DNA from: Mixophyes australis
Lineage: Eukaryota; Chordata; Amphibia; Anura; Limnodynastidae
NCBI GenBank assembly: GCA_036250195.1
Contig: JAVHZZ010000063.1
Span: 186,001-250,000 of the forward strand
DNA: 64,000 bases
Reading direction: 5' to 3'
The notes under the pieces are model-generated. The model worked only from the letters and a program-made list of their open reading frames with translations, searched no databases and was not told the origin of the DNA. Positions 1 to 11,970 of this stretch are shown here, piece after piece. Made by a program: the position numbers and the translations under genes. Position 1 is the stretch's first letter. Each line of letters begins with the position of its first letter.

Positions 1-52
1 ATAGATTGCAGTTCCTATTTTTTGGGACTGCAGAAACAGTGAAAGTAGTAAT
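1..52 (+). repeat. Monomer class A-prime (52 bp, CTGCAG, GAAAG tail), type copy
   Basis: First full monomer of the window. It has CCTA, six Ts counting the one after A, three Gs, ACTGCAGAAACAGTG and the tail AAAGTAGTAAT. It is identical to class A except for A instead of C in the GAA(C/A)G position. It usually follows an E-class monomer or a C-class monomer and precedes a plain A copy, so its place in the higher-order order is predictable. Confidence 0.95.
8..31 (+). other. Conserved dyad, potential hairpin or cruciform (first copy)
   Basis: GCAGTTCC (8-15) can pair with GGGACTGC (24-31) across an eight-base T-rich loop. Seven pairs are Watson-Crick and one is T-G. In B to G classes the right arm is GGACTGC, so one T of the left arm would be bulged; E has GGACTGT and loses the end pair. 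The arms are the best-conserved part of the monomer besides the tail, so the same dyad recurs about every 52 bp through the window. Whether it forms, or binds a protein, cannot be seen from sequence. Confidence 0.6.
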
Positions 53-104
53 ATAGATTGCAGTTCCTATTTTTTGGGACTGCAGAAACAGTGAACGTAG
101 TAAT
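53..104 (+). repeat. Monomer class A (52 bp, CTGCAG, GAACG tail), type copy
   Basis: The commonest class by eye. It carries a CTGCAG hexamer (a PstI recognition site) and the only CpG of the monomer, in GAACGTAG. It often occurs in runs of two or three. Rare sub-variants used here as markers are GGGG instead of GGG (about 11008, 15573, 29716, 31218, 46023) and GTG instead of GGG (about 11529, 16094, 30237, 31739, 34999, 39656, 46544). Confidence 0.95.
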
Positions 105-777
105 ATAGATTGCAGTTCCTATTTTTTGGACTGCTTAAACAGTGAATGTAGTAATATAGATTGCAGTTCTTTTTTTTTGGACTGCTTAAACAGTGAACGT
201 AGTAATATAGATTGCAGTTCCTATTTTTTGGGACTGCAGAAACAGTGAAAGTAGTAATATAGATTGCAGTTCCTATTTTTTGGGACTGCAGAAACAGTGA
301 ACGTAGTAATATAGATTGCAGTTCCTATTTTTTTGGACTGCTTAAACAGTGAATGTAGTAATATAGATTGCAGTTCTTTTTTTTTTGGACTGCTTAAACA
401 GTGAATGTAGTAATATAGATTGCAGTTCTTTTTTTTTTGGACTGCTTAAACAGTGAACGTAGTAATATAGATTGCAGTTCCTATTTTTTGGGACTGCAGA
501 ACAGTGAAAGTAGTAATATAGATTGCAGTTCCTATTTTTTGGGACTGCAGAAACAGTGAACGTAGTAATATAGATTGCAGTTCCTATTTTTTTGGACTGC
601 TTAAACAGTGAACGTAGTAATATAGATTGCAGTTCTTTTTTTTTTGGACTGCTTAAACAGTGAACGTAGTAATATAGATTGCAGTTCCTATTTTTTGGGA
701 CTGCTGAAACAGTGAACGTAGTAATATAGATTGCAGTTCCTATTTTTTGGGACTGCAGAAACAGTGAACGTAGTAAT

Positions 778-828
778 ATAGATTGCAGTTCCTATTTTTT
801 GGACTGTTTCAACAGTGAAAGTAGTAAT
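778..828 (+). repeat. Monomer class E (51 bp, CTGTTTCAAC), type copy and cassette anchor
   Basis: The variable block reads ACTGTTTCAACAGT (803-816), an inverted repeat with six-base arms and a two-base centre. The tail is GAAAG. E occurs about once per cassette, normally after two A copies and before A-prime, so it is a convenient first monomer of the higher-order unit. Other copies start at 2436, 6894, 7775, 8655, 9742, 31093 and 51692. Confidence 0.94.
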
Positions 829-932
829 ATAGATTGCAGTTCCTATTTTTTGGGACTGCAGAAACAGTGAAAGTAGTAATATAGATTGCAGTTCCTATTT
901 TTTGGGACTGCAGAAACAGTGAACGTAGTAAT

Positions 933-983
933 ATAGATTGCAGTTCCTATTTTTTGGACTGCTGAAACAGTGAATGTAGTAAT
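933..983 (+). repeat. Monomer class D (51 bp, CTGCTGAAAC, GAATG tail), type copy
   Basis: One base shorter than A because only two Gs follow the T run. It carries CTGCTGAAACAGTG, and its tail is almost always GAATGTAG. TG in place of CG is what deamination of a methylated CpG would leave. It commonly sits before an F monomer and again two copies later, giving the recurring D-F-A-D motif. Confidence 0.93.
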
Positions 984-1035
984 ATAGATTGCAGTTCCTA
1001 TTTTTTTGGACTGCACAAACAGTGAACGTAGTAAT
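984..1035 (+). repeat. Monomer class F (52 bp, CTGCACAAAC), type copy
   Basis: Seven Ts and GG as in class B, but ACTGCACAAACAGTG in the variable block. It almost always follows D. Sub-variants useful as markers are GGATTGCAC (near 25730, 34431, 37847, 42504) and a form with CTGCAGAAAC in the same place in the order (for example near 26613, 27545, 38728, 43850). Confidence 0.93.
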
Positions 1036-1242
1036 ATAGATTGCAGTTCCTATTTTTTGGGACTGCAGAAACAGTGAACGTAGTAATATAGATTGCAGTT
1101 CCTATTTTTTGGACTGCTGAAACAGTGAATGTAGTAATATAGATTGCAGTTCCTATTTTTTGGGACTGCAGAAACAGTGAACGTAGTAATATAGATTGCA
1201 GTTCCTATTTTTTGGGACTGCAGAAACAGTGAACGTAGTAAT

Positions 1243-1293
1243 ATAGATTGCAGTTCCTATTTTTTGGACTGCTTCAACAGTGAAAGTAGTAAT
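1243..1293 (+). repeat. Monomer class G (51 bp, CTGCTTCAAC, GAAAG tail), type copy
   Basis: Like E but with CTGC instead of CTGT, so it may be E's parent or sibling. It usually lies in the middle of the cassette, after two A copies and before A or A-B. A pair with GTTCC followed directly by eight Ts (near 9183 and 13747) marks the two copies of the 4.6-kb duplication. Confidence 0.92.
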
Positions 1294-1345
1294 ATAGATT
1301 GCAGTTCCTATTTTTTGGGACTGCAGAAACAGTGAACGTAGTAAT

Positions 1346-1397
1346 ATAGATTGCAGTTCCTATTTTTTTGGACTGCTTAAACAGTGAACGTAGTAAT
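1346..1397 (+). repeat. Monomer class B (52 bp, seven Ts, CTGCTTAAAC), type copy
   Basis: CCTA is followed by seven Ts and GG, so one G of class A is replaced by T and length stays 52. The block after ACTG reads CTTAAACAGTG and lacks the CTGCAG hexamer. It nearly always precedes a C-class monomer. Tails are GAACG, GAATG or GAACATAG; the last marks copies near 8491, 9577, 10666, 14141 and 15231. Confidence 0.93.
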
Positions 1398-1449
1398 ATA
1401 GATTGCAGTTCTTTTTTTTTTGGACTGCTTAAACAGTGAACGTAGTAAT
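1398..1449 (+). repeat. Monomer class C (52 bp, long T run), type copy
   Basis: The CTA of the other classes is lost, leaving GTTC followed by ten uninterrupted Ts (1412-1421) and GGACTGCTTAAACAG. The T run varies from about 9 (for example 170-178, 2191-2199, 21365-21373) to 11 (for example near 12610, 31625, 34875), which gives copies of 51 to 53 bp and suggests replication slippage. It follows B and shares B's CTTAAAC block, so it probably arose from B. A rare copy pair has an A inside the run (28105 and 44412). Confidence 0.93.
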
Positions 1450-4400
1450 ATAGATTGCAGTTCTTTTTTTTTTGGACTGCTTAAACAGTGAACGTAGTAA
1501 TATAGATTGCAGTTCCTATTTTTTGGGACTGCAGAAACAGTGAAAGTAGTAATATAGATTGCAGTTCCTATTTTTTGGGACTGCAGAAACAGTGAACGTA
1601 GTAATATAGATTGCAGTTCCTATTTTTTTGGACTGCTTAAACAGTGAATGTAGTAATATAGATTGCAGTTCCTATTTTTTGGGACTGCAGAAACAGTGAA
1701 CGTAGTAATATAGATTGCAGTTCCTATTTTTTTGGACTGCTTAAACAGTGAACGTAGTAATATAGATTGCAGTTCCTATTTTTTTGGACTGCTTAAACAG
1801 TGAACGTAGTAATATAGATTGCAGTTCTTTTTTTTTTGGACTGCTTAAACAGTGAACGTAGTAATATAGATTGCAGTTCCTATTTTTTGGGACTGCAGAA
1901 ACAGTGAAAGTAGTAATATAGATTGCAGTTCCTATTTTTTGGGACTGCAGAAACAGTGAACGTAGTAATATAGATTGCAGTTCCTATTTTTTTGGACTGC
2001 TTAAACAGTGAACGTAGTAATATAGATTGCAGTTCCTATTTTTTGGGACTGCAGAAACAGTGAAAGTAGTAATATAGATTGCAGTTCCTATTTTTTGGGA
2101 CTGCAGAAACAGTGAACGTAGTAATATAGATTGCAGTTCCTATTTTTTGGACTGCTTAAACAGTGTATGTAGTAATATAGATTGCAGTTCTTTTTTTTTG
2201 GACTGCTTAAACAGTGAACGTAGTAATATAGATTGCAGTTCCTATTTTTTGGGACTGCAGAAACAGTGAAAGTAGTAATATAGATTGCAGTTCCTATTTT
2301 TTGGGACTGCAGAAACAGTGAACGTAGTAATATAGATTGCAGTTCCTATTTTTTTGGACTGCTTAAACAGTGAATGTAGTAATATAGATTGCAGTTCTTT
2401 TTTTTTTGGACTGCTTAAACAGTGAACGTAGTAATATAGATTGCAGTTCCTATTTTTTGGACTGTTTCAACAGTGAAAGTAGTAATATAGATTGCAGTTC
2501 CTATTTTTTGGGACTGCAGAAACAGTGAACGTAGTAATATAGATTGCAGTTCCTATTTTTTTGGACTGCTTAAACAGTGAATGTAGTAATATAGATTGCA
2601 GTTCTTTTTTTTTTGGACTGCTTAAACAGTGAACGTAGTAATATAGATTGCAGTTCCTATTTTTTGGACTGTTTCAACAGTGAAAGTAGTAATATAGATT
2701 GCAGTTCCTATTTTTTGGGACTGCAGAAACAGTGAAAGTAGTAATATAGATTGCAGTTCCTATTTTTTGGGACTGCAGAAACAGTGAACGTAGTAATATA
2801 GATTGCAGTTCCTATTTTTTGGGACTGCAGAAACAGTGAACGTAGTAATATAGATTGCAGTTCCTATTTTTTGGACTGCTGAAACAGTGAATGTAGTAAT
2901 ATAGATTGCAGTTCCTATTTTTTGGGACTGCAGAAACAGTGAACGTAGTATTATAGATTGCAGTTCCTATTTTTTGGGACTGCAGAAACAGTGAACGTAG
3001 TAATATAGATTGCAGTTCCTATTTTTTGGGACTGCTTTAACAGTGAAAGTAGTAATATAGATTGCAGTTCCTATTTTTTGGGACTGCAGAAACAGTGAAC
3101 GTAGTAATATAGATTGCAGTTCCTATTTTTTTGGACTGCTTAAACAGTGAACGTAGTAATATAGATTGCAGTTCTTTTTTTTTTGGACTGCTTAAACAGT
3201 GAACGTAGTAATATAGATTGCAGTTCTTTTTTTTTTGGACTGCTTAAACAGTGAACGTAGTAATATAGATTGCAGTTCCTATTTTTTGGGACTGCAGAAA
3301 CAGTGAAAGTAGTAATATAGATTGCAGTTCCTATTTTTTGGGACTGCAGAAACAGTGAACGTAGTAATATAGATTGCAGTTCCTATTTTTTTGGACTGCT
3401 TAAACAGTGAACATAGTAATATAGATTGCAGTTCTTTTTTTTTTGGACTGCTTAAACAGTGAACGTAGTAATATAGATTGCAGTTCCTATTTTTTGGGAC
3501 TGCAGAAACAGTGAAAGTAGTAATATAGATTGCAGTTCCTATTTTTTGGGACTGCAGAAACAGTGAACGTAGTAATATAGATTGCAGTTCCTATTTTTTT
3601 GGACTGCTTAAACAGTGAACGTAGTAATATAGATTGCAGTTCTTTTTTTTTTGGACTGCTTAAACAGTGAACGTAGTAATATAGATTGCAGTTCCTATTT
3701 TTTGGGACTGCAGAAACAGTGAACGTAGTAATATAGATTGCAGTTCCTATTTTTTGGGACTGCAGAAACAGTGAACGTAGTAATATAGATTGCAGTTCCT
3801 ATTTTTTGGACTGCTTCAACAGTGAAAGTAGTAATATAGATTGCAGTTCCTATTTTTTGGGACTGCAGAAACAGTGAACGTAGTAATATAGATTGCAGTT
3901 CCTATTTTTTGGGACTGCTTAAACAGTGAACGTAGTAATATAGATTGCAGTTCTTTTTTTTTTGGACTGCTTAAACAGTGAACGTAGTAATATAGATTGC
4001 AGTTCCTATTTTTTGGGACTGCAGAAACAGTGAAAGTAGTAATATAGATTGCAGTTCCTATTTTTTGGGACTGCAGAAACAGTGAACGTAGTAATATAGA
4101 TTGCAGTTCCTATTTTTTTGGACTGCTTAAACAGTGAACGTAGTAATATAGATTGCAGTTCTTTTTTTTTTGGACTGCTTAAAAAGTGAACGTAGTAATA
4201 TAGATTGCAGTTCCTATTTTTTGGGACTGCAGAAACAGTGAACGTAGTAATATAGATTGCAGTTCCTATTTTTTGGGACTGCAGAAACAGTGAACGTAGT
4301 AATATAGATTGCAGTTCCTATTTTTTGGACTGTTTCAACAGTGAAAGTAGTAATATAGATTGCAGTTCCTATTTTTTTGGGACTGCAGAAACAGTGAAAT

Positions 4401-6893
4401 TAGTAATATAGATTGCAGTTCCTATTTTTTGGGACTGCAGAAACAGTGAACGTAGTAATATAGATTGCAGTTCCTATTTTTTGGACTGCTGAAACAGTGA
4501 ATGTAGTAATATAGATTGCAGTTCCTATTTTTTTGGACTGCACAAACAGTGAACATAGTAATATAGATTGCAGTTCCTATTTTTTGGGACTGCAGAAACA
4601 GTGAATGTAGTAATATAGATTGCAGTTCCTATTTTTTGGACTGCTGAAACAGTGAATGTAGTAATATAGATTGCAGTTCCTATTTTTTGGGACTGCAGAA
4701 ACAGTGAACGTAGTAATATAGATTGCAGTTCCTATTTTTTGGACTGCTGAAACAGTGAATGTAGTAATATAGATTGCAGTTCCTATTTTTTTGGACTGCA
4801 GAAACAGTGAACATAGTAATATAGATTGCAGTTCCTATTTTTTGGGACTGCAGAAACAGTGAATGTAGTAATATAGATTGCAGTTCCTATTTTTTGGACT
4901 GCTTCAACAGTGAAAGTAGTAATATAGATTGCAGTTCCTATTTTTTGGGACTGCAGAAACAGTGAACGTAGTAATATAGATTGCAGTTCCTATTTTTTTG
5001 GACTGCTTAAACAGTGAACGTAGTAATATAGATTGCAGTTCTTTTTTTTTTGGACTGCTTAAACAGTGAACGTAGTAATATAGATTGCAGTTCTTTTTTT
5101 TTTGGACTGCTTAAACAGTGAACGTAGTAATATAGATTGCAGTTCCTATTTTTTGGGACTGCAGAAACAGTGAACGTAGTAATATAGATTGCAGTTCCTA
5201 TTTTTTGGACTGCAGAAACAGTGAAAGTAGTAATATAGATTGCAGTTCCAATTTTTTGGGACTGCAGAAACAGTGAACGTAGTAATATAGATTGCAGTTC
5301 CTATTTTTTTGGACTGCTTAAACAGTGAACGTAGTAATATAGATTGCAGTTCCTATTTTTTTGGACTGCTTAAACAGTGAACGTAGTAATATAGATTGCA
5401 GTTCTTTTTTTTTTGGACTGCTTAAACAGTGAACGTAGTAATATAGATTGCAGTTCCTATTTTTTGGGACTGCAGAAACAGTGAACGTAGTAATATAGAT
5501 TGCAGTTCCTATTTTTTGGGACTGCAGAAACAGTGAACGTAGTAATATAGATTGCAGTTCCTATTTTTTGGACTGTTTCAACAGTGAAAGTAGTAATATA
5601 GATTGCAGTTCCTATTTTTTGGGACTGCAGAAACAGTGAAAGTAGTAATATAGATTGCAGTTCCTATTTTTTGGGACTGCAGAAACAGTGAACGTAGTAA
5701 TATAGATTGCAGTTCCTATTTTTTGGACTGCTGAAACAGTGAATGTAGTAATATAGATTGCAGTTCCTATTTTTTGGACTGTTTCAACAGTGAAAGTAGT
5801 AATATAGATTGCAGTTCCTATTTTTTGGGACTGCAGAAACAGTGAAAGTAGTAATATAGATTGCAGTTCCTATTTTTTGGGACTGCAGAAACAGTGAACG
5901 TAGTAATATAGATTGCAGTTCCTATTTTTTGGACTGCTGAAACAGTGAATGTAGTAATATAGATTGCAGTTCCTATTTTTTGGACTGTTTCAACAGTGAA
6001 AGTAGTAATATAGATTGCAGTTCCTATTTTTTGGGACTGCAGAAACAGTGAAAGTAGTAATATAGATTGCAGTTCCTATTTTTTGGGACTGCAGAAACAG
6101 TGAATGTAGTAATATAGATTGCAGTTCCTATTTTTTGGGACTGCAGAAACAGTGAACGTAGTAATATAGATTGCAGTTCCTATTTTTTGGGACTGCTTCA
6201 ACAGTGAACGTAGTAATATAGATTGCAGTTCCTATTTTTTGGGACTGCAGAAACAGTGAACGTAGTAATATAGATTGCAGTTCTTTTTTTTTTGGACTGC
6301 TTAAACAGTGAACGTAGTAATATAGATTGCAGTTCCTATTTTTTGGGACTGCAGAAACAGTGAAAGTAGTAATATAGATTGCAGTTCCTATTTTTTGGGA
6401 CTGCAGAAACAGTGAACGTAGTAATATAGATTGCAGTTCCTATTTTTTTGGACTGCTTAAACAGTGAACGTAGTAATATAGATTGCAGTTCCTATTTTTT
6501 TGGACTGCTTAAACAGTGAACGTAGTAATATAGATTGCAGTTCTTTTTTTTTTGGACTGCTTAAACAGTGAACGTAGTAATATAGATTGCAGTTCCTATT
6601 TTTTGGGACTGCAGAAACAGTGAAAGTAGTAATATAGATTGCAGTTCCTATTTTTTGGGACTGCAGAAACAGTGAACGTAGTAATATAGATTGCAGTTCC
6701 TATTTTTTTGGACTGCTTAAACAGTGAACGTAGTAATATAGATTGCAGTTCTTTTTTTTTTGGACTGCTTAAACAGTGAACGTAGTAATATAGATTGCAG
6801 TTCCTATTTTTTGGGACTGCAGAAACAGTGAACGTAGTAATATAGTTTGCAGTTCCTATTTTTTGGGACTGCAGAAACAGTGAACGTAGTAAT

Positions 6894-7774
6894 ATAGATT
6901 GCAGTTCCTATTTTTTGGACTGTTTCAACAGTGAAAGTAGTAATATAGATTGCAGTTCCTATTTTTTGGGACTGCAGAAACAGTGAAAGTAGTAATATAG
7001 ATTGCAGTTCCTATTTTTTGGGACTGCAGAAACAGTGAACGTAGTAATATAGATTGCAGTTCCTATTTTTTGGACTGCTGAAACAGTGAATGTAGTAATA
7101 TAGATTGCAGTTCCTATTTTTTTGGACTGCACAAACAGTGAACGTAGTAATATAGATTGCAGTTCCTATTTTTTGGGACTGCAGAAACAGTGAACGTAGT
7201 AATATAGATTGCAGTTCCTATTTTTTGGACTGCTGAAACAGTGAATGTAGTAATATAGATTGCAGTTCCTATTTTTTGGGACTGCAGAAACAGTGAACGT
7301 AGTAATATAGATTGCAGTTCCTATTTTTTGGGACTGCAGAAACAGTGAACGTAGTAATATAGATTGCAGTTCCTATTTTTTTGGACTGCTTAAACAGTGA
7401 ACGTAGTAATATAGATTGCAGTTCTTTTTTTTTTGGACTGCTTAAACAGTGAACGTAGTAATATAGATTGCAGTTCCTATTTTTTGGGACTGCAGAAACA
7501 GTGAAAGTAGTAATATAGATTGCAGTTCCTATTTTTTGGGACTGCAGAAACAGTGAACGTAGTAATATAGATTGCAGTTCCTATTTTTTTGGACTGCTTA
7601 AACAGTGAACGTAGTAATATAGATTGCAGTTCTTTTTTTTTTGGACTGCTTAAACAGTGAACGTAGTAATATAGATTGCAGTTCCTATTTTTTGGGACTG
7701 CAGAAACAGTGAACGTAGTAATATAGATTGCAGTTCCTATTTTTTGGGACTGCAGAAACAGTGAACGTAGTAAT
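6894..7774 (+). repeat. Higher-order cassette, 17 monomers, 881 bp
   Basis: The order read from the sequence is E, A', A, D, F, A, D, A, A, B, C, A', A, B, C, A, A. The length matches fourteen 52-bp and three 51-bp monomers exactly. The next cassette starts with a new E at 7775. This is one realisation of the approximate consensus E-A'-A-D-F-A-D-A-A-G-A-B-C-(C)-A'-A-B-C-A-A. Here G and A before the first B are missing. Confidence 0.88.
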
Positions 7775-8654
7775 ATAGATTGCAGTTCCTATTTTTTGGA
7801 CTGTTTCAACAGTGAAAGTAGTAATATAGATTGCAGTTCCTATTTTTTGGGACTGCAGAAACAGTGAAAGTAGTAATATAGATTGCAGTTCCTATTTTTT
7901 GGGACTGCAGAAACAGTGAACGTAGTAATATAGATTGCAGTTCCTATTTTTTGGACTGCTGAAACAGTGAATGTAGTAATATAGATTGCAGTTCCTATTT
8001 TTTTGGACTGCACAAACAGTGAACGTAGTAATATAGATTGCAGTTCCTATTTTTTGGGACTGCAGAAACAGTGAACGTAGTAATATAGATTGCAGTTCCT
8101 ATTTTTTGGACTGCTGAAACAGTGAATGTAGTAATATAGATTGCAGTTCCTATTTTTTGGGACTGCAGAAACAGTGAACGTAGTAATATAGATTGCAGTT
8201 CCTATTTTTTGGGACTGCAGAAACAGTGAACGTAGTAATATAGATTGCAGTTCCTATTTTTTGGACTGCTTCAACAGTGAAAGTAGTAATATAGATTGCA
8301 GTTCCTATTTTTTGGGACTGCAGAAACAGTGAACGTAGTAATATAGATTGCAGTTCCTATTTTTTGGGACTGCAGAAACAGTGAAAGTAGTAATATAGAT
8401 TGCAGTTCCTATTTTTTGGGACTGCAGAAACAGTGAACGTAGTAATATAGATTGCAGTTCCTATTTTTTTGGACTGCTTAAACAGTGAACATAGTAATAT
8501 AGATTGCAGTTCTTTTTTTTTTGGACTGCTTAAACAGTGAACGTAGTAATATAGATTGCAGTTCCTATTTTTTGGGACTGCAGAAACAGTGAACGTAGTA
8601 ATATAGATTGCAGTTCCTATTTTTTGGGACTGCAGAAACAGTGAACGTAGTAAT
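7775..8654 (+). repeat. Higher-order cassette, 17 monomers, 880 bp
   Basis: The order is E, A', A, D, F, A, D, A, A, G, A, A', A, B, C, A, A. It differs from the preceding cassette in having G-A where that one has B-C. Four 51-bp monomers account for the one-base difference in length. B here carries the GAACATAG tail. Confidence 0.88.
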
Positions 8655-9741
8655 ATAGATTGCAGTTCCTATTTTTTGGACTGTTTCAACAGTGAAAGTA
8701 GTAATATAGATTGCAGTTCCTATTTTTTGGGACTGCAGAAACAGTGAAAGTAGTAATATAGATTGCAGTTCCTATTTTTTGGGACTGCAGAAACAGTGAA
8801 CGTAGTAATATAGATTGCAGTTCCTATTTTTTGGACTGCTGAAACAGTGAATGTAGTAATATAGATTGCAGTTCCTATTTTTTTGGACTGCACAAACAGT
8901 GAACGTAGTAATATAGATTGCAGTTCCTATTTTTTGGGACTGCAGAAACAGTGAACGTAGTAATATAGATTGCAGTTCCTATTTTTTGGACTGCTGAAAC
9001 AGTGAATGTAGTAATATAGATTGCAGTTCCTATTTTTTGGACTGCTGAAACAGTGAATGTAGTAATATAGATTGCAGTTCCTATTTTTTGGGACTGCAGA
9101 AACAGTGAACGTAGTAATATAGATTGCAGTTCCTATTTTTTGGGACTGCAGAAACAGTGAACGTAGTAATATAGATTGCAGTTCCTTTTTTTTGGACTGC
9201 TTCAACAGTGAAAGTAGTAATATAGATTGCAGTTCCTATTTTTTGGGACTGCAGAAACAGTGAACGTAGTAATATAGATTGCAGTTCCTATTTTTTTGGA
9301 CTGCTTAAACAGTGAACGTAGTAATATAGATTGCAGTTCTTTTTTTTTTAGACTGCTTAAACAGTGAACGTAGTAATATAGATTGCAGTACTTTTTTTTT
9401 TGGACTGCTTAAACAGTGAACGTAGTAATATAGATTGCAGTTCCTATTTTTTGGGACTGCAGAAACAGTGAAAGTAGTAATATAGATTGCAGTTCCTATT
9501 TTTTGGGACTGCAGAAACAGTGAACGTAGTAATATAGATTGCAGTTCCTATTTTTTTGGACTGCTTAAACAGTGAACATAGTAATATAGATTGCAGTTCT
9601 TTTTTTTTTGGACTGCTTAAACAGTGAACGTAGTAATATAGATTGCAGTTCCTATTTTTTGGGACTGCAGAAACAGTGAACGTAGTAATATAGATTGCAG
9701 TTCCTATTTTTTGGGACTGCAGAAACAGTGAACGTAGTAAT
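8655..9741 (+). repeat. Higher-order cassette, 21 monomers, 1087 bp
   Basis: The order is E, A', A, D, F, A, D, D, A, A, G, A, B, C, C, A', A, B, C, A, A. It is the fullest version seen, with a doubled D (about 8970-9073) and a doubled C. The first C has TAGACTGC (9350) and the second has GCAGTAC (9390). Both marks recur 4564 bp downstream. Confidence 0.88.
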
Positions 9742-11919
9742 ATAGATTGCAGTTCCTATTTTTTGGACTGTTTCAACAGTGAAAGTAGTAATATAGATTG
9801 CAGTTCCTATTTTTTGGGACTGCAGAAACAGTGAAAGTAGTAATATAGATTGCAGTTCCTATTTTTTGGGACTGCAGAAACAGTGAACGTAGTAATATAG
9901 ATTGCAGTTCCTATTTTTTGGACTGCTGAAACAGTGAATGTAGTAATATAGATTGCAGTTCCTATTTTTTTGGACTGCACAAACAGTGAACGTAGTAATA
10001 TAGATTGCAGTTCCTATTTTTTGGGACTGCAGAAACAGTGAACGTAGTAATATAGATTGCAGTTCCTATTTTTTGGACTGCTGAAACAGTGAATGTAGTA
10101 ATATAGATTGCAGTTCCTATTTTTTGGGACTGCAGAAACAGTGAACGTAGTAATATAGATTGCAGTTCCTATTTTTTGGGACTGCAGAAACAGTGAACGT
10201 AGTAATATAGATTGCAGTTCCTATTTTTTGGACTGCTTCAACAGTGAAAGTAGTAATATAGATTGCAGTTCCTATTTTTTGGGACTGCAGAAACAGTGAA
10301 CGTAGTAATATAGATTGCAGTTCCTATTTTTTTGGACTGCTTAAACAGTGAACGTAGTAATATAGATTGCAGTTCTTTTTTTTTTGGACTGCTTAAACAG
10401 TGAACGTAGTAATATAGATTGCAGTTCTTTTTTTTTTGGACTGCTTAAACAGTGAACGTAGTAATATAGATTGCAGTTCCTATTTTTTGGGACTGCAGAA
10501 ACAGTGAAAGTAGTAATATAGATTGCAGTTCCTATTTTTTGGGACTGCAGAAACAGTGAAAGTAGTAATATAGATTGCAGTTCCTATTTTTTGGGACTGC
10601 AGAAACAGTGAACGTAGTAATATAGATTGCAGTTCCTATTTTTTTGGACTGCTTAAACAGTGAACATAGTAATATAGATTGCAGTTCTTTTTTTTTTGGA
10701 CTGCTTAAACAGTGAACGTAGTAATATAGATTGCAGTTCCTATTTTTTGGGACTGCAGAAACAGTGAAAGTAGTAATATAGATTGCAGTTCCTATTTTTT
10801 GGGACTGCAGAAACAGTGAACGTAGTAATATAGATTGCAGTTCCTATTTTTTTGGACTGCTTAAACAGTGAACGTAGTAATATAGATTGCAGTTCTTTTT
10901 TTTTTGGACTGCTTAAACAGTGAACGTAGTAATATAGATTGCAGTTCCTATTTTTTGGGACTGCAGAAACAGTGAACGTAGTAATATAGATTGCAGTTCC
11001 TATTTTTGGGGACTGCAGAAACAGTGAACGTAGTAATATAGATTGCAGTTCCTATTTTTTGGACTGCTTCAACAGTGAAAGTAGTAATATAGATTGCAGT
11101 TCCTATTTTTTGGGACTGCAGAAACAGTGAACGTAGTAATATAGATTGCAGTTCCTATTTTTTGGGACTGCTTAAACAGTGAACGTAGTAATATAGATTG
11201 CAGTTCTTTTTTTTTTGGACTGCTTAAACAGTGAACGTAGTAATATAGATTGCAGTTCCTATTTTTTGGGACTGCAGAAACAGTGAAAGTAGTAATATAG
11301 ATTGCAGTTCCTATTTTTTGGGACTGCAGAAACAGTGAACGTAGTAATATAGATTGCAGTTCCTATTTTTTTGGACTGCTTAAACAGTGAACGTAGTAAT
11401 ATAGATTGCAGTTCTTTTTTTTTTTGGACTGCTTAAACAGTGAACGTAGTAATATAGATTGCAGTTCCTATTTTTTGGGACTGCAGAAACAGTGAACGTA
11501 GTAATATAGATTGCAGTTCCTATTTTTTGTGACTGCAGAAACAGTGAACGTAGTAATATAGATTGCAGTTCCTATTTTTTGGACTGCTTCAACAGTGAAA
11601 GTAGTAATATAGATTGCAGTTCCTATTTTTTGGGACTGCAGAAACAGTGAACGTAGTAATATAGATTGCAGTTCCTATTTTTTTGGACTGCTTAAACAGT
11701 GAACGTAGTAATATAGATTGCAGTTCCTATTTTTTGGGACTGCAGAAACAGTGAACGTAGTAATATAGATTGCAGTTCCTATTTTTTGGGACTGCAGAAA
11801 CAGTGAACGTAGTAATATAGATTGCAGTTCCTATTTTTTGGACTGTTTCAACAGTGAAAGTAGTAATATAGATTGCAGTTCCTATTTTTTGGGACTGCAG
11901 AAACAGTGAAAGTAGTAAT

Positions 11920-11970
11920 ATAGATTGCAGTTCATTTTTTTTGGACTGCTGAAACAGTGAATGTAGTAAT
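11920..11970 (+). repeat. Rare monomer class H (51 bp, GTTCATT)
   Basis: GTTCA is followed by eight Ts and GGACTGCTGAAAC. It looks like a D monomer with a changed T-rich segment. I found it at 11933, 16499, 30641, 32143, 35403, 40060 and 46948 (position of the C or nearby). Because it is rare, each occurrence marks a copy of the same larger block and was used to place the duplications below. The first two copies have a GAATG tail; the later ones have GAACG. Confidence 0.9.

Larger units (their letters stand above)
363..2486 (+). repeat. Segmental copy 1 of a long-distance pair (offset 21091 bp)
   Basis: The monomer order from a C with GAATG tail through an E is the same as at 21454-23577. 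Shared rare marks are a deletion giving GCAGAACAG (497 and 21588) and a nine-T run (2191 and 23282). Differences include GCTGAAAC against GCAGAAAC near 701, and GTGTATG at about 2166 in this copy only. Boundaries are where the monomer order stops agreeing (A after the end here, A-prime in the partner). Confidence 0.8.

Noticed and set aside
8927..9205. Minus-strand open frame of 92 codons
   Set aside because: The peptide is a 17-residue repeat produced by reading 51-bp monomers in frame. The first codon is TTG, not ATG, and the frame closes when 52-bp monomers shift it. There is no signal or domain beyond the satellite period.
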